The notes below the pieces were generated by a model. It searched no databases, had not been told where the DNA came from, and was given only the letters and a program-made list of their open reading frames with translations. This document shows positions 38,761 through 50,194 of a DNA stretch of 64,000 nucleotides, piece by piece (within the stretch, counting starts at the first letter, position 1; each line of letters begins with the position of its first letter). Origin of the DNA: Sinorhizobium meliloti 4H41. GTDB taxonomy: Bacteria > Pseudomonadota > Alphaproteobacteria > Rhizobiales > Rhizobiaceae. The translations under genes were made by a program, and so were the position numbers. The stretch is from positions 1,192,788-1,256,787 of the forward strand of contig NZ_AQWP01000001.1 of NCBI RefSeq assembly GCF_000375585.1, given 5' to 3'.

Positions 38761-39252
38761 ATGGCAGGTCTTTCGAACGCCGTCAGCTCGCTGTTCCTCA
38801 AGGAATTCGTCGGCGCATTCCTTCTGTCGATGCGCTATTTCTTCCGTCCGAAGGCGACCTTGAACTATCCCTTCGAGAAGGGGCCCGTCAGCCCGCGCTT
38901 CCGCGGCGAGCACGCGCTGCGCCGTTATCCCAACGGCGAAGAGCGGTGCATCGCCTGCAAGCTGTGCGAGGCGATCTGTCCTGCGCAGGCCATCACCATC
39001 GAGGCCGGGCCGCGCCGCAACGACGGCACGCGCCGCACGGTGCGTTACGACATCGACATGGTGAAGTGCATCTATTGCGGCTTCTGCCAGGAAGCCTGCC
39101 CGGTCGATGCGATCGTGGAGGGGCCGAACTTCGAGTTCTCCACCGAGACGCGCGAAGAGCTCTACTACGACAAGGAGAAGCTGCTCGCCAACGGCGACCG
39201 GTGGGAGCGGGAAATCGCGCGCAACATTGCGATGGACTCGCCCTACCGCTGA
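38761..39252 (+). CDS. nuoI: NADH-quinone oxidoreductase subunit I
   Basis: A 163-residue (23-kDa type) subunit with two 4Fe-4S clusters: Cys63, Cys66, Cys69, Cys73 ([12 protein letters not shown]) and Cys103, Cys106, Cys109, Cys113 ([12 protein letters not shown]), clusters N6a and N6b. Two ATGs stand in tandem; I use the second because GGAGG is 6 bp ahead of it. An amphipathic N-terminal helix attaches it to the membrane arm. It is followed by 151 bp before nuoJ. Confidence 0.97.
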   Translation: MAGLSNAVSSLFLKEFVGAFLLSMRYFFRPKATLNYPFEKGPVSPRFRGEHALRRYPNGEERCIACKLCEAICPAQAITIEAGPRRNDGTRRTVRYDIDMVKCIYCGFCQEACPVDAIVEGPNFEFSTETREELYYDKEKLLANGDRWEREIARNIAMDSPYR

Positions 39253-39403
39253 GGCCATTCGCGCAACGCAGCATCGCGCCGCTTGATCGAAGACGGTGCA
39301 TGCAAAACGGGTTTGGGCATCGGCCGGACAGGTGGTCCGGCTTTGCCTCATGGAGTGTGGGCCTGAGTGCCTTCACGCCAGCAAGACGAAAAAGGCACCG
39401 ATC

Positions 39404-40018
39404 ATGGGTCTGCAGGCTCTTTTTTTCTATCTTTTTGCCTTCATCGCCGTGGCGTCGGCATTCATGGTCATCGCGGCCAGGAATCCGGTCTATTCGGTTC
39501 TGTTCCTGATCCTGACCTTCTTCAATGCGGCCGGGCTCTTCCTGCTGACCGGTGCCGAGTTCCTGGCGATGATCCTGCTGGTGGTCTATGTCGGGGCCGT
39601 CGCGGTTCTCTTCCTCTTCGTGGTCATGATGCTCGACATCGACTTTGCCGAGCTTCGCGCCGGCGTGCTCGAATACGCGCCGATCGGCGCGCTGATCGGG
39701 CTGATCCTTGCCGCCGAACTGATCGTCGTTGTCGGCGGCTCGGCTTTCTCGCCTGAAATCGCCAAGGGCATCTCAATGCCGATACCGGCGCCGAGCGACC
39801 GCACCAACACCGCCGCGCTCGGCGATGTCCTCTATACCCATTACGTCTACTTCTTCCAGATCGCGGGGCTCGTGCTGCTCGTCGCCATGATCGGCGCCAT
39901 CGTGCTGACCCTGCGTCACCGTCAGAACATCAAGCGTCAGAGCATTCCGCAGCAGGTTGCCCGCACCCCCGAAACCGCCGTCGAGGTGGTTACGGTCAAG
40001 CCGGGGCAGGGCATCTAA
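39404..40018 (+). CDS. nuoJ: NADH-quinone oxidoreductase subunit J
   Basis: A 204-residue membrane subunit with five helices (ND6-like). [39 protein letters not shown] contains the acidic residue and the pi-bulge region of helix 3 that moves during coupling. The C-terminal tail after the last helix ([12 protein letters not shown] onward) is polar and cytoplasmic. The ATG at 39404 fits the family start MGLQALFFY. Confidence 0.95.
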   Translation: MGLQALFFYLFAFIAVASAFMVIAARNPVYSVLFLILTFFNAAGLFLLTGAEFLAMILLVVYVGAVAVLFLFVVMMLDIDFAELRAGVLEYAPIGALIGLILAAELIVVVGGSAFSPEIAKGISMPIPAPSDRTNTAALGDVLYTHYVYFFQIAGLVLLVAMIGAIVLTLRHRQNIKRQSIPQQVARTPETAVEVVTVKPGQGI

Positions 40019-40046
40019 TCGGACGCGAGGTCGAGGGACTACACTT

Positions 40047-40355
40047 ATGGAAATCGGAATTTCCCACTATCTGACCGTCAGCGCCATTCTGTTCACGCTC
40101 GGCGTCTTCGGCATCTTCCTCAACAGGAAGAACGTCATCATCATCCTCATGTCGGTGGAGCTCATCCTGCTGGCCGTCAACATCAACATGGTGGCGTTCT
40201 CGGCCTTCCTGAACGACATCACCGGCCAGGTGTTCGCGCTGTTCATCCTGACCGTTGCGGCGGCCGAAGCCGCCATCGGACTTGCAATTCTTGTCGTCTT
40301 CTACCGCAACCGCGGCTCGATCGCCGTCGAAGACGTCAACATGATGAAGGGCTGA
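40047..40355 (+). CDS. nuoK: NADH-quinone oxidoreductase subunit K
   Basis: A 102-residue, three-helix membrane subunit (ND4L-like). The two buried glutamates of the proton path are in the [17 protein letters not shown] helix and in [13 protein letters not shown]. It lies 28 bp after nuoJ and 7 bp before nuoL. Confidence 0.96.
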   Translation: MEIGISHYLTVSAILFTLGVFGIFLNRKNVIIILMSVELILLAVNINMVAFSAFLNDITGQVFALFILTVAAAEAAIGLAILVVFYRNRGSIAVEDVNMMKG

Positions 40356-40362
40356 CAGGGCT

Positions 40363-42357
40363 ATGGATACCATCGTCAAGGCTATCGTCTTCCTGCCTCT
40401 GATCGGCTTCCTGATCGCCGGCCTTCTCGGCACGCAGATCGGCGCCAAAGCATCCGAATATGTGACCAGCGGCCTGATGATCGTCACCGCAGCGCTCTCC
40501 TGGTTCGTCTTCTTCCACGTCGCCCTCGGCGAAGAGGAGATGATCAAGGTCTCGGTGCTGCGCTGGATCCAGTCCGGAAGCTTCGATGTCGAATGGGCTT
40601 TCCGCGTCGACACGCTGACGGCCGTCATGTTCGTCGTCGTCAACACCGTCTCGACCCTGGTGCACATCTATTCGATCGGATACATGCACCACGATCCGAA
40701 CCGGCCGCGTTTCTTCGCCTATCTGTCGCTCTTCACCTTCGCGATGCTGATGCTCATCACGTCGGACAATCTGCTGCAGATGTTCTTCGGCTGGGAAGGC
40801 GTGGGTCTCGCGTCATACCTGCTGATCGGCTTCTGGTACAAGAAGCCGTCCGCCAATGCGGCGGCGATGAAGGCCTTCATCGTCAACCGCGTCGGCGACT
40901 TCGGCTTCTCGCTCGGCATCTTCTGCGTCTTCGTCCTCTTCGGCTCGATCAATTTCGAGACCATCTTCGCCGCCGCGCAGAACTACTTGCCGGCCGAGGG
41001 AGCTGCGGCAGGGGACGCGGTCATCAATCTCTTCGGAATGCAGCTCGACAAGGGGCATGCCCTGACGGCCACCTGCCTGCTGCTCTTCATGGGCGCGATG
41101 GGCAAGTCGGCGCAGTTCCTGCTGCACACCTGGCTGCCGGACGCCATGGAAGGCCCGACCCCGGTTTCGGCCCTTATCCATGCCGCAACCATGGTGACCG
41201 CGGGCGTCTTCCTCGTCGCCCGCATGTCGCCGCTCTTCGAGCTTTCGCCGGACGCCCTGACGGTCGTCACCCTGATCGGCGCGATCACCGCATTCTTTGC
41301 GGCGACCGTCGGTCTCGTCCAGAACGACATCAAGCGCGTCATCGCCTATTCGACCTGCTCTCAGCTCGGCTACATGTTCGTCGCGCTCGGCGTCGGTGCC
41401 TATGGCGCGGCGATCTTCCACCTCTTCACGCACGCCTTCTTCAAGGCGCTCCTGTTCCTGGGCGCGGGCTCGGTCATCCACGCCGTCGACGGCGAGCAGG
41501 ACATGCGTTACATGGGCGGACTGCGTACGCATATTCCGGTCACCTACTGGATGATGTTCATCGGTACGATCGCGCTCACCGGCGTCGGCATTCCCGGTAC
41601 GGTCATCGGCACGGCGGGCTTCTTCTCGAAGGACGCGATCATCGAATCCACCTTCGCGTCGCATAGCGTCGTTTCCGGTCTGGCCTTCGCGCTGCTGGTC
41701 ATCGCGGCGCTCTTCACCAGCTTCTATTCCTGGCGCCTGACCTTCATGACGTTCCACGGCAAGCCACGCGCTTCCTCCGACGTCATGCATCACGTCCACG
41801 AGTCGCCGCAGGTCATGCTGGTGCCCCTCTACATCCTGGCCGCCGGCGCCCTCGTCGCGGGCTTCCTGTTCCACGATTATTTCTTCGGTCACCACTACGC
41901 CGAGTTCTGGCAGGGCGCTCTGTTCACGTCCGCCGAAAACGAGCTTCTCGAGGAGTATCACCACGTTCCTCTATGGGTGAAATGGAGCCCGTTCGCGGCC
42001 ATGGCGCTCGGTCTCTTCACGGCCTGGTACATGTACATCCGTTCGCCGGAGACGCCGAAATATCTCGCCGAGCAGCATCGCGGGCTTTACCAGTTCCTGC
42101 TCAACAAGTGGTATTTCGACGAACTCTACGATTTCCTGTTCGTCCGCAGCGCCAAGCGCCTGGGTACCCTCCTCTGGAAGGAGGGTGACGGACGGGTGAT
42201 CGACGGGTACGGCCCGAACGGGATCGCTGCGCGCGTTCTCGACGTGACCGACCGGGTGGTCCGCCTGCAGACCGGATACCTCTACCACTACGCGTTCGCC
42301 ATGCTGATCGGTATTGCAGCGCTCGTTACATGGATGATGCTCGGGAGTTCCTTCTGA
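40363..42357 (+). CDS. nuoL: NADH-quinone oxidoreductase subunit L
   Basis: The 664-residue distal antiporter-like subunit (ND5-like). [16 protein letters not shown] carries the helix-5 Glu, [42 protein letters not shown] is the core helix 7-8 region with the key Lys and His, and the C-terminus includes the long lateral helix. The stop codon overlaps the nuoM start (TGATG). Confidence 0.97.
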   Translation: MDTIVKAIVFLPLIGFLIAGLLGTQIGAKASEYVTSGLMIVTAALSWFVFFHVALGEEEMIKVSVLRWIQSGSFDVEWAFRVDTLTAVMFVVVNTVSTLVHIYSIGYMHHDPNRPRFFAYLSLFTFAMLMLITSDNLLQMFFGWEGVGLASYLLIGFWYKKPSANAAAMKAFIVNRVGDFGFSLGIFCVFVLFGSINFETIFAAAQNYLPAEGAAAGDAVINLFGMQLDKGHALTATCLLLFMGAMGKSAQFLLHTWLPDAMEGPTPVSALIHAATMVTAGVFLVARMSPLFELSPDALTVVTLIGAITAFFAATVGLVQNDIKRVIAYSTCSQLGYMFVALGVGAYGAAIFHLFTHAFFKALLFLGAGSVIHAVDGEQDMRYMGGLRTHIPVTYWMMFIGTIALTGVGIPGTVIGTAGFFSKDAIIESTFASHSVVSGLAFALLVIAALFTSFYSWRLTFMTFHGKPRASSDVMHHVHESPQVMLVPLYILAAGALVAGFLFHDYFFGHHYAEFWQGALFTSAENELLEEYHHVPLWVKWSPFAAMALGLFTAWYMYIRSPETPKYLAEQHRGLYQFLLNKWYFDELYDFLFVRSAKRLGTLLWKEGDGRVIDGYGPNGIAARVLDVTDRVVRLQTGYLYHYAFAMLIGIAALVTWMMLGSSF

Positions 42358-43868
42358 TGACCGATTGGCCCGTACTTTCCGCGGTCACCTTCATGCCGCT
42401 CGTCGGCGTTCTGCTTCTCCTGCTCACAAGGGAAGACAGCGCCTACGGCCGCCGCAACATCCTGAACGTCTCGCTGCTGACGACGGTCTTCACCTTCCTC
42501 GTGTCGCTCTACATCTGGTACCAGTTCGACCCGTCGAACCCGGGCTTCCAGATGGTCGAGAAGCGGGAGTGGCTCGGCACCGGCATTTCCTATCATCTGG
42601 GCGTCGACGGCATTTCCATACTCTTCGTCCCGCTGACGGCGTTCCTGATGCCGTTCTGCGTGCTGGCAAGCTGGGTGACGATCGAGAAGCGCCTGAAGGA
42701 ATACATGATCGCGTTTCTGATCCTGGAAACGCTGATGCTTGGCGTCTTCGTGTCGCTCGACATCATCCTTTTCTACGTCTTCTTCGAGGCGGGCCTCATC
42801 CCGATGTTCATCATCATCGGCGTGTGGGGCGGCAAGGAGCGCGTCTACGCAAGCTACAAGTTCTTCCTCTATACGCTGCTCGGTTCCGTTCTGATGCTGC
42901 TTGCCATGATGGCGATGTATTGGCAGGCGGGCACCACCGACATCACGCAGTTGCTCGCCTATCAGTTCCCGCGCGAAATGCAGACCTGGCTCTGGCTTGC
43001 CTTCTTCGCTTCCTTCGCGGTGAAGATGCCCATGTGGCCGGTGCACACCTGGCTTCCCGATGCGCACGTGCAGGCGCCGACGGCAGGCTCGGTCATCCTG
43101 GCCGGCATCCTCCTGAAGCTCGGCGGCTACGGCTTCCTGCGCTTCTCCCTGCCGATGTTCCCGCTGGCGTCCGACTTCTTCGCGCCGTTCGTCTTCACCC
43201 TGTCGATCATTGCGATCATCTACACCTCGCTGGTCGCGATGATGCAGACCGACATCAAGAAGCTCATCGCCTATTCATCGGTGGCGCATATGGGCTACGT
43301 GACGATGGGAACCTTCGCGGCGAATGTTCAGGGTGTCCAGGGTGCGATTTTCCAGATGCTGTCGCACGGCATCGTCTCGGGCGCGCTCTTCCTCTGCGTC
43401 GGCGTCGTCTATGACCGGCTGCATACGCGCGAGATCGCGGCCTATGGCGGCCTCGTCAACAACATGCCGAAATATGCCGTCGCCTTCATGGTCTTCACCA
43501 TGGCCAATGTGGGCCTTCCGGGAACGTCGGGCTTCGTCGGCGAAGTGCTGACGCTGGTGGGCGCCTTCCGCGCCAACACCTGGGTCGCCCTGTTCGCGAC
43601 GACCGGCGTCATTCTGTCGGCGGCTTACGCGCTCTGGCTCTACCGCCGGGTGATTTTCGGTGCGCTGGAAAAGGAAAGCTTGAAGGCGCTGCTCGATCTG
43701 TCGGGGCGCGAGAAACTCATTCTTTATCCGCTGGTGATCCTGACCATCTTCTTCGGTGTCTATCCGGCACCGGTCTTCGACGCGACCGCGGCCTCCGTGG
43801 ACTTGCTCGTCAACAACTACGCCGCCGCCCTGCAGGCAGCGCAAGACGTTGCGCTTTCGGTGCAATGA
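42357..43868 (+). CDS. nuoM: NADH-quinone oxidoreductase subunit M
   Basis: The 503-residue antiporter-like subunit (ND4-like) with about 14 helices. [20 protein letters not shown] contains the conserved helix-5 Glu; [43 protein letters not shown] is the proton-channel core. I start at 42357 on the nuoL stop; an ATG at 42330 is in frame but lies within nuoL. Confidence 0.97.
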   Translation: MTDWPVLSAVTFMPLVGVLLLLLTREDSAYGRRNILNVSLLTTVFTFLVSLYIWYQFDPSNPGFQMVEKREWLGTGISYHLGVDGISILFVPLTAFLMPFCVLASWVTIEKRLKEYMIAFLILETLMLGVFVSLDIILFYVFFEAGLIPMFIIIGVWGGKERVYASYKFFLYTLLGSVLMLLAMMAMYWQAGTTDITQLLAYQFPREMQTWLWLAFFASFAVKMPMWPVHTWLPDAHVQAPTAGSVILAGILLKLGGYGFLRFSLPMFPLASDFFAPFVFTLSIIAIIYTSLVAMMQTDIKKLIAYSSVAHMGYVTMGTFAANVQGVQGAIFQMLSHGIVSGALFLCVGVVYDRLHTREIAAYGGLVNNMPKYAVAFMVFTMANVGLPGTSGFVGEVLTLVGAFRANTWVALFATTGVILSAAYALWLYRRVIFGALEKESLKALLDLSGREKLILYPLVILTIFFGVYPAPVFDATAASVDLLVNNYAAALQAAQDVALSVQ

Positions 43869-43887
43869 TCAAGGGACGTGATGTGAC

Positions 43888-45330
43888 ATGACTGCTGAAA
43901 CCCTTATCGCCAGCCTGCAACTTTCGATGCCCGAGCTGATCCTTGCGGTCGGCGCGATGGCTCTCCTGATGATCGGCGTCTTTTCGGGCGAAAGAGCCAC
44001 ACCGACCGTGACCGGGCTTGCGGTCGCTGTGCTCATCATCGCCGGGCTGTGGCTCGTCCTGAAGACGGGCGAGGGGGAGGCCTATGGCGGCGCCTTCCTG
44101 TCGGATCCCTTCGCCAAATTCATGAAGGTGCTCGCCCTGATCGGCTCGATCACCGTGATGGTGATGACCGTCGGCCACGCGCGTTCGGCTCAGATCGACC
44201 GGTTCGAGTTCCCCGTGCTTCTGGTTCTGGCCACCCTCGGCATGCTGCTGATGATATCGGCCAACGATCTCATCTCGCTCTATCTGTCGTTGGAGCTGCA
44301 GTCACTCGCCCTTTACGTCGTGGCGGCAATCAACCGCGACAGCGTCCGGTCGACGGAGGCGGGCCTGAAGTATTTCGTTCTCGGCGCGCTGTCTTCGGGC
44401 ATGATGCTTTACGGCATGTCGCTCGTCTACGGCTTCACCGGACATACCGGCTTCGACGAGATCGCGGCGGCGCTCACGGCCGAGGGCCGGTCGCTGGGCC
44501 TCGTCTTCGGGCTGGTGTTCATTCTTGCAGGCCTCGCCTTCAAGATCTCCGCCGTCCCCTTCCATATGTGGACGCCGGACGTCTACGAAGGCGCCCCGAC
44601 GCCGGTGACGGCATTCTTCGCCGCAGGACCGAAGGTCGCGGCCATATCGATCCTCGTGCGCATCGTCATCAACGCCTTCGAGCCGGTGGTCGCCGATTGG
44701 CAGCAGATCGTCGTCTTCATCTCGATCGCATCGATGCTGCTCGGCTCCTTCGCCGCGATCGGCCAGCGCAACATCAAGCGGCTGATGGCCTATTCCTCGA
44801 TCGGCCACATGGGCTATGCGCTCGTCGGTCTGGCGGCCGGCTCGATGGCCGGCGTACGCGGCGTGATCCTCTACATGCTGATCTACATGGTCATGACGCT
44901 GGGCACTTTCGCCTGCATCCTTGCCATGCGCCGGCGGGAAGGCGAGCATGTCGAAGGTATCGACGATCTTGCCGGCCTTTCGCAGACCAACCCGTTCATG
45001 GCGACGGTGCTGACGATCCTCATGTTCTCGCTCGCCGGCATCCCTCCGCTGGCAGGTTTCTTCGCCAAGTACTTCGTCTTCGTTGCGGCGATCGAGGCGC
45101 AGCTCTATGGCCTGGCAATCATCGGCGTGCTCGCTTCCGTCGTCGGCGCCTACTACTATCTGCGGGTCATCAAGGTGATGTGGTTCGAGGAGCCGAGAGG
45201 CGAGTTTGCCCGAACGGCGGGCGAGCTTAGGCTGGTGTTCGGTCTGTCCGGCCTCTTCGTGCTCGGCTACGTGCTCATCGGCGGTCCGCTCGGAACCGCT
45301 GCCGAAGCCGCGGCGCGGACATTCTTTTGA
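43888..45330 (+). CDS. nuoN: NADH-quinone oxidoreductase subunit N
   Basis: The 480-residue antiporter-like subunit (ND2-like). [20 protein letters not shown] contains the helix-5 Glu, and [38 protein letters not shown] is the core channel segment. It is the last complex I gene; birA begins on its stop codon. Confidence 0.97.
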   Translation: MTAETLIASLQLSMPELILAVGAMALLMIGVFSGERATPTVTGLAVAVLIIAGLWLVLKTGEGEAYGGAFLSDPFAKFMKVLALIGSITVMVMTVGHARSAQIDRFEFPVLLVLATLGMLLMISANDLISLYLSLELQSLALYVVAAINRDSVRSTEAGLKYFVLGALSSGMMLYGMSLVYGFTGHTGFDEIAAALTAEGRSLGLVFGLVFILAGLAFKISAVPFHMWTPDVYEGAPTPVTAFFAAGPKVAAISILVRIVINAFEPVVADWQQIVVFISIASMLLGSFAAIGQRNIKRLMAYSSIGHMGYALVGLAAGSMAGVRGVILYMLIYMVMTLGTFACILAMRRREGEHVEGIDDLAGLSQTNPFMATVLTILMFSLAGIPPLAGFFAKYFVFVAAIEAQLYGLAIIGVLASVVGAYYYLRVIKVMWFEEPRGEFARTAGELRLVFGLSGLFVLGYVLIGGPLGTAAEAAARTFF

Positions 45331-46094
45331 CCGGCGGACGAAGCGGCGGCCGGAGTTCGCCTGAAGATTTCCGGCACGTCGCGCTCGCCGAAACGGTCTC
45401 GACCAACAACGAGTGCCTTCTGCGGGCGCGCGAGGGTGATCCCGGCAATCTCTGGATTACCGCGGTGCGCCAGACCGGAGGCAGGGGCAGGCGTGGCCGC
45501 GCCTGGTTCTCGGAGCCGGGGAACCTCTACGCATCCCTGCTGCTCATCGATCCGGCGCCGGTGGACAGGCTGCATGCGATGCCGCTCGCCGCAGCGGTCG
45601 CGGTCCATCGGGCCATCCGCCGGGTGATGCCACCGGGCGGAGCCGAGGCCGCGATCAAGTGGCCGAACGACATTCTTATCGACGGGCGGAAGACCTGCGG
45701 CATTCTTCTCGAAGGCGAGGTTCTGGCCGACGGACGGCGGGCCCTGGTGATTGGCTGCGGCATCAACGTCGCCGTCATGCCCGAAGACGCACTTTACCCC
45801 GTCACATCGCTTCGGCGGGAGGGCGCGACAACCTCTCCCGAGGAGCTGTTCGCGCATCTTTTCGTAACCATGGCCGAAACGCTCGCCGTATGGGACCGTG
45901 GCGCGGGCGTCGCCGCAATCATCGATCAGTGGCGCGCCGCGGCCAAGGGCATCGGCGAGGCGATCACGGTCAACCTGCCGGACCGCTCGCTTTCCGGCCG
46001 CTTTGCAGGTATCGATCGGGACGGCCGACTTCTACTCGACACGGGTTCCGGCCCGCCGCAAACCATTGCAGCGGGCGACGTATTTTTTGGATGA
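45327..46094 (+). CDS. birA: biotin-[acetyl-CoA-carboxylase] ligase
   Basis: A 255-residue monofunctional biotin ligase, without the N-terminal DNA-binding domain of E. coli BirA. It activates biotin as biotinyl-AMP and attaches it to carboxylase carriers. [30 protein letters not shown] and [19 protein letters not shown] are the catalytic segments, and the C-terminal SH3-like cap is present. It starts with TTG overlapping the nuoN stop. The nuoN-birA link is common in alphaproteobacteria. Confidence 0.93.
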   Translation: MTGGRSGGRSSPEDFRHVALAETVSTNNECLLRAREGDPGNLWITAVRQTGGRGRRGRAWFSEPGNLYASLLLIDPAPVDRLHAMPLAAAVAVHRAIRRVMPPGGAEAAIKWPNDILIDGRKTCGILLEGEVLADGRRALVIGCGINVAVMPEDALYPVTSLRREGATTSPEELFAHLFVTMAETLAVWDRGAGVAAIIDQWRAAAKGIGEAITVNLPDRSLSGRFAGIDRDGRLLLDTGSGPPQTIAAGDVFFG

Positions 46095-46121
46095 TTGAAA
46101 AAAGCAAAGGCGCATCACGAC

Positions 46122-47789
46122 ATGGCGCATGATGAAGAATTGGTGTTCTTGCCGCTCGGCGGCGTCGGCGAAATAGGCATGAATCTCGGCCTTTATGGCT
46201 ATGGAAGGCCAGGTCACCGCCAATGGATCATGGTCGATTGCGGAGTGACCTTCCCCGGCCCGGAATTGCCCGGCGTTGATCTGGTTCTGCCCGATATCGC
46301 CTTTCTGGCCGAACAGCGCCGCAACCTGAAGGCGATCATCATCACGCATGCCCATGAGGACCATTACGGGGCCCTGAACGATCTGTGGCCCGGCCTGAAC
46401 GTTCCCGTCTACGCCTCGCCTTTCACCGCGGGCATGCTGGAGGCCAAGCGCGCATTCGAAAAGTCCCGCAGCGAGATCCCGATCACGACCTTCAAGCAGG
46501 GCGACCGCATCAATGTCGGACCTTTCAGCGTCGAAGCCGTGGGGGTCAATCATTCGATCCCCGAGCCGATGGCGCTCGTCATTCGCACGCAACTCGGCAC
46601 GGTCGTGCACACGGGCGACTGGAAGATCGACCTCGAGCCTTCGCTCGGGCCGCTGACCGACGAGTCCCGGTTTCGCCAGATCGGTGAGGAAGGCGTCCTC
46701 GCTCTCGTCTGCGATTCGACCAATGCCCTGCGCGAAGGGGTGTCGCCGTCCGAACAGCAAGTCTCCGAGAGTCTCGCCAAGATCATTGCCGATGCCGAGG
46801 GCCGGGTCGGGATCACCACCTTCTCCTCCAATGTCGGGCGCATCCGCTCTGTTGCCGAAGCGGCGGAGGCTGCCGGGCGGGAGGTGCTTCTACTCGGCAG
46901 TTCGATGAAGCGCGTCGTCGACGTTGCGCGCGATGTCGGGCTCATGGAAGGCGTGAAGCCGTTCCTGGCAGAAGACGAGTTCGGCTATGTCCCGCGCGAC
47001 AAGGTCGTGGTCATCTTGACGGGCAGCCAGGGCGAGCCGCGCGCCGCCCTTGCCAAGATCGCTCGCGACGAGATGCGCAACGTGGCTTTTTCGGCCGGCG
47101 ACACGATCGTCTTTTCGTCGCGTACCATCCCCGGCAACGAAAAGGCGATCAACGACATCAAGAACGGGCTTATCGAGCAAGGCATCCACATCGTCACGGA
47201 CAGCGAGGCGCTGGTGCATGTTTCCGGCCACCCGCGGCGCACCGAGCTCCAGCAGATGTACCAGTGGGTGAAGCCGCAGATCCTCGTGCCGGTGCATGGC
47301 GAGGCGGCGCATCTGACGGCGCATGCGGAGCTTGGACTGCAATCGGGTATCCCGAGCGTGCCGCGGCTGCGCAATGGCGAAATGCTGCGGCTTGCGCCCG
47401 GACCCGCGGAAGTCATTGACGAGGCGCCGCACGGCCGCATCTACAAGGACGGCACCCTCATCGGCGATTTCGAGGAGATGGGGATCGGCGAACGCCGCAA
47501 GCTTTCCTTCGCCGGCCACGTCTCCGTCAGTGTCGTCCTCGACAGCCGTTACGACTTTCTGGGCGACCCGGACGTCGTGCCGATCGGCCTTCCGGAATAC
47601 GACGACGAAGGCGAGGCGATGGAGGACACGCTCTATGATGCGGTGCTCGGCGCCGTAGAGAGCATTCCGCGGGCAAAGCGGAAGGACCTCGCGATGCTGC
47701 AGGAAGCCGTTCGCCGCGCCGTGCGCAGCACTACGAACCAGGTCTGGGGCAAGAAGCCGGTCGTCACGGTGTTCATCACCAAGGTCTGA
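46122..47789 (+). CDS. rnj: ribonuclease J
   Basis: A 555-residue metallo-beta-lactamase/beta-CASP ribonuclease. LPLGGVGEIGMN at the N-terminus, THAHEDHYGAL (zinc motif 2), HTGDWKID (motif 4 region), ILTGSQGEPRAALAKIA and the beta-CASP HVSGHPRRTELQ segment are all visible. RNase J has 5'-3' exo- and endonuclease activity in RNA maturation and decay. A TTG at 46095 would add nine residues; I use the ATG at 46122, where the conserved sequence begins. Confidence 0.93.
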   Translation: MAHDEELVFLPLGGVGEIGMNLGLYGYGRPGHRQWIMVDCGVTFPGPELPGVDLVLPDIAFLAEQRRNLKAIIITHAHEDHYGALNDLWPGLNVPVYASPFTAGMLEAKRAFEKSRSEIPITTFKQGDRINVGPFSVEAVGVNHSIPEPMALVIRTQLGTVVHTGDWKIDLEPSLGPLTDESRFRQIGEEGVLALVCDSTNALREGVSPSEQQVSESLAKIIADAEGRVGITTFSSNVGRIRSVAEAAEAAGREVLLLGSSMKRVVDVARDVGLMEGVKPFLAEDEFGYVPRDKVVVILTGSQGEPRAALAKIARDEMRNVAFSAGDTIVFSSRTIPGNEKAINDIKNGLIEQGIHIVTDSEALVHVSGHPRRTELQQMYQWVKPQILVPVHGEAAHLTAHAELGLQSGIPSVPRLRNGEMLRLAPGPAEVIDEAPHGRIYKDGTLIGDFEEMGIGERRKLSFAGHVSVSVVLDSRYDFLGDPDVVPIGLPEYDDEGEAMEDTLYDAVLGAVESIPRAKRKDLAMLQEAVRRAVRSTTNQVWGKKPVVTVFITKV

Positions 47790-47842
47790 TCCGGCGGCAC
47801 CCTCCGAAATCGTGAACTACGGGGCAGGGAGAGAAGCATCGG

Positions 47843-48247
47843 ATGCTGGGAAAAGTGAATCACGTGGCGATCGCCGTGCCCGACCTTGCAGTCGCCATCG
47901 AAAGCTATCGCGCCACGCTCGGGGCGCCGGTCTCCGAGCCGCAGGCTCTGCCTGAACACGGCGTGACCGTCGTCTTCGTGACGCTGCCCAATACCAAGGT
48001 CGAATTGCTCGAGCCGCTCGGCGACACATCGCCGATCTCCGCCTTCCTCGAGAAAAACCCGGCCGGCGGCATGCACCATATCTGCTATGAGGTGGAAGAC
48101 ATCATCGCCGCGCGCGACCGGCTGAGGCAGGCGGGAGCGCGTGTCCTCGGCGACGGCAACCCGAAAATCGGCGCGCACGGCAAGCCGGTCCTGTTTCTTC
48201 ACCCCAAGGACTTTCAGGGCACCTTGATCGAGCTCGAAGAGGTGTGA
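47843..48247 (+). CDS. mce: methylmalonyl-CoA epimerase
   Basis: A 134-residue VOC-fold enzyme that interconverts (R)- and (S)-methylmalonyl-CoA in propionate catabolism. Metal ligands are visible in VNHVAIAV (His7), GMHHICYEV and the final LIELEEV glutamate; the length matches the family. It is 53 bp after the RNase J gene, on the same strand and probably on the same transcript. Confidence 0.93.
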   Translation: MLGKVNHVAIAVPDLAVAIESYRATLGAPVSEPQALPEHGVTVVFVTLPNTKVELLEPLGDTSPISAFLEKNPAGGMHHICYEVEDIIAARDRLRQAGARVLGDGNPKIGAHGKPVLFLHPKDFQGTLIELEEV

Positions 48248-48329
48248 CAGTCGGGCGCGGGGAAGGGGTTTGCCGGTTGAGCCGTGCAGGGTTATAACGC
48301 GGCCGAACGCTCCACCGCAGAGATTTTTG

Positions 48330-48599
48330 ATGCCTCTCTTCTCTACCTTTGCAATCTACTTCATCATCTGGTGGATCACGCTTTTCGTCGTGCTGCCGCT
48401 CGGTGTGCGTACGCAAGCCGAAGAGAATGACGTCGTCCCCGGCTCCGTCGAGAGTGCTCCAGCCCGTTTCCGCGCCCTCAGGGTCGTACTGCTGACGACG
48501 GTCATTGCCGCCGTCATCCATCTCGGCTGGTACATTGTTTCGGTGAAGCTCGGCTACGACATCGATGCAATCCCACGCTTCGCGCCGGAATTCTACTGA
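48330..48599 (+). CDS. DUF1467 family membrane protein
   Basis: An 89-residue protein with two transmembrane helices, residues 4-24 (FAIYFIIWWITLFVVLPLGV) and about 50-70, joined by a cytoplasmic-like loop RTQAEENDVVPGSVESAPA. The pattern WWITLFVVLPLGVRTQ is characteristic of DUF1467, small alphaproteobacterial membrane proteins of unknown function. It follows mce, as is usual in this group. The copper-type block begins after it. Confidence 0.87.
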   Translation: MPLFSTFAIYFIIWWITLFVVLPLGVRTQAEENDVVPGSVESAPARFRALRVVLLTTVIAAVIHLGWYIVSVKLGYDIDAIPRFAPEFY

Positions 48600-48707
48600 C
48601 GCCGTTTCGCAACGTTCCCGGCGCCGATGAATCAAGCCGGCGCGCCGGGAACGCAGCGACACGGTTTCGTGAATCGACAGCCACTCGCCCGCCGGCTAAT
48701 AAAGGGC

Positions 48708-49043
48708 ATGCTGTATTTTGCCCGCCTCCTCCTGTGCCTTTGGCTCGCCGCCTTTGCCGCGAGTACCGTTGCGCAGGCGGCAGGTAGCACGGCGATGATG
48801 ATCGCCATGGCAGCCGAGGCCGGCTCGCAGATGGCAGGCTGCCCGGATTGCGATGATGAGCCTGCCGACGCTGACGGCTTTGCCTGCAACGTCGACTGCA
48901 CCTCCCTCGGGTCGGGCCTGCCCGTCGATTATCCCGGATACCGACCGATCGTCCCGTCGAAAGACTTCGGCCCCGCTGCGGCTGAAGATCGGCCTGGCCG
49001 TATCGGACCGCCGGACCCTCTTCCCCCAAAACATTTCGCCTGA
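48708..49043 (+). CDS. exported Cys-rich hypothetical protein
   Basis: About 111 residues beginning with a Sec signal peptide (MLYFARLLLCLWLAAFAAST...). The mature part holds two cysteine pairs, CPDC and CNVDC, in an acidic stretch and ends in a Pro-rich tail. Such exported CxxC proteins are often found in metal-resistance loci, but I do not recognise the family. Upstream in-frame starts exist (e.g. 48627); the ATG at 48708 puts the signal peptide at the N-terminus. It is 206 bp before the following operon. Confidence 0.6.
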   Translation: MLYFARLLLCLWLAAFAASTVAQAAGSTAMMIAMAAEAGSQMAGCPDCDDEPADADGFACNVDCTSLGSGLPVDYPGYRPIVPSKDFGPAAAEDRPGRIGPPDPLPPKHFA

Positions 49044-49249
49044 TCTGACGCGCAATGCCTGAGAGGCGCGTGGAACGGTCAGTTTCCGTGCCACGGCGAC
49101 CGTCGCCGAAGCAAGGTTTCAGCCGTCCCCCGTCGCTTTGATAGGCGCTGGCGGCCCGGGCACGCGGCCAGGCCAGACATGCGCCATCTCAGCCACGTCG
49201 TTCCGATGCCGGCCTTCAGGCAGGACGATAGCTGCAATCGAAATCGTTT

Positions 49250-50182
49250 ATGAGGAAGATAATGATCTTTTCCACGGCCGCATGCGCCGGCCTATCCCGG
49301 CGAAGTGTTGTCGGCTTGCTTGCCACCGGCGCCGGCTTCGTCCTGTTGCCATACAGGATCGGGGCAGCGACCTCTGTCCCGCGCGCGATCGCTTTCGATG
49401 GCGATGCGCTCGTAACTGCGATCGAAGGAGAGATCCGACGGTTCGCTCCCGTTATCGGCTGGCAGGTCCTGAAGTCACCCGGTTTCGTGACGGCGCTCGC
49501 CAGCCTCCCCGCGCGGCCGGGCGAGATCGTCGCCGGTCTGGCGGGGGGCGGCATCGCACGTTCTTCGGATGGCGGCAGCAGCTGGCAATTCCCGGGAAAG
49601 GGACTGCCGGGGGCGCCCGTAACCGCATTGGCCGCATCCGCCGCAGTGCCCGACACGCTCTACGCCGCCGTTGCAGGTGACGGTCTCTGGCACAGCACAG
49701 ACAAAGGGGCGGTCTGGAGCCTCGCAATGGACCGGCCCTGGATCGGGGACGGGGAACGCGAGATCGTCGGGCTCGCCTCGGTGAACACCGCCTCGGGCAT
49801 GGGGGGCATCTGGATCTATGCCGCAACCGAGGCCGGCTTGATCCGGGTGCCCGACTGCTTCTGCCGCTGGCAGGCGATCGTAGCGGGCGACGCGATGGAC
49901 GCTTTGGTTGCCGGCGGCCCGCAAAAACCGGAAGCACCCTTGCCCAAGGGGGAGGCGGTCCGCGCGCTCGTCTCCTGCCTCGCGGAATCCGAGAGGCTGT
50001 TCGCCGCGATGCCTTCCGGTCTTTGGACTTCCGCAGATGCGGGCGTGAACTGGTCCCGCAGCTCGGAGCTGAATGCGCTCGCCCTGGCATCGCATCCACA
50101 AAACCCCGAACAGCTTGCCGCCGTCACGAAAGATGCGGTCGTAGTCAGCCGCGATGGCGGCACAAACTGGACGAAGCTCTGA
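49250..50182 (+). CDS. exported BNR/WD-like beta-propeller protein
   Basis: A 310-residue protein with an N-terminal export signal containing SRRSVVGLLATGAG, which resembles a twin-arginine motif. The rest has repeated BNR/Asp-box-like units (SSDGGSSWQF, STDKGAVWSL, SADAGVNWSRS, SRDGGTNWTK), as in sialidase-like propellers. Similar proteins occur next to DUF411 and copper-resistance genes. No catalytic function is evident. It opens a tight five-gene operon, ending 12 bp before the DUF411 gene. Confidence 0.75.
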   Translation: MRKIMIFSTAACAGLSRRSVVGLLATGAGFVLLPYRIGAATSVPRAIAFDGDALVTAIEGEIRRFAPVIGWQVLKSPGFVTALASLPARPGEIVAGLAGGGIARSSDGGSSWQFPGKGLPGAPVTALAASAAVPDTLYAAVAGDGLWHSTDKGAVWSLAMDRPWIGDGEREIVGLASVNTASGMGGIWIYAATEAGLIRVPDCFCRWQAIVAGDAMDALVAGGPQKPEAPLPKGEAVRALVSCLAESERLFAAMPSGLWTSADAGVNWSRSSELNALALASHPQNPEQLAAVTKDAVVVSRDGGTNWTKL

Positions 50183-50194
50183 AGGAGAACTCTC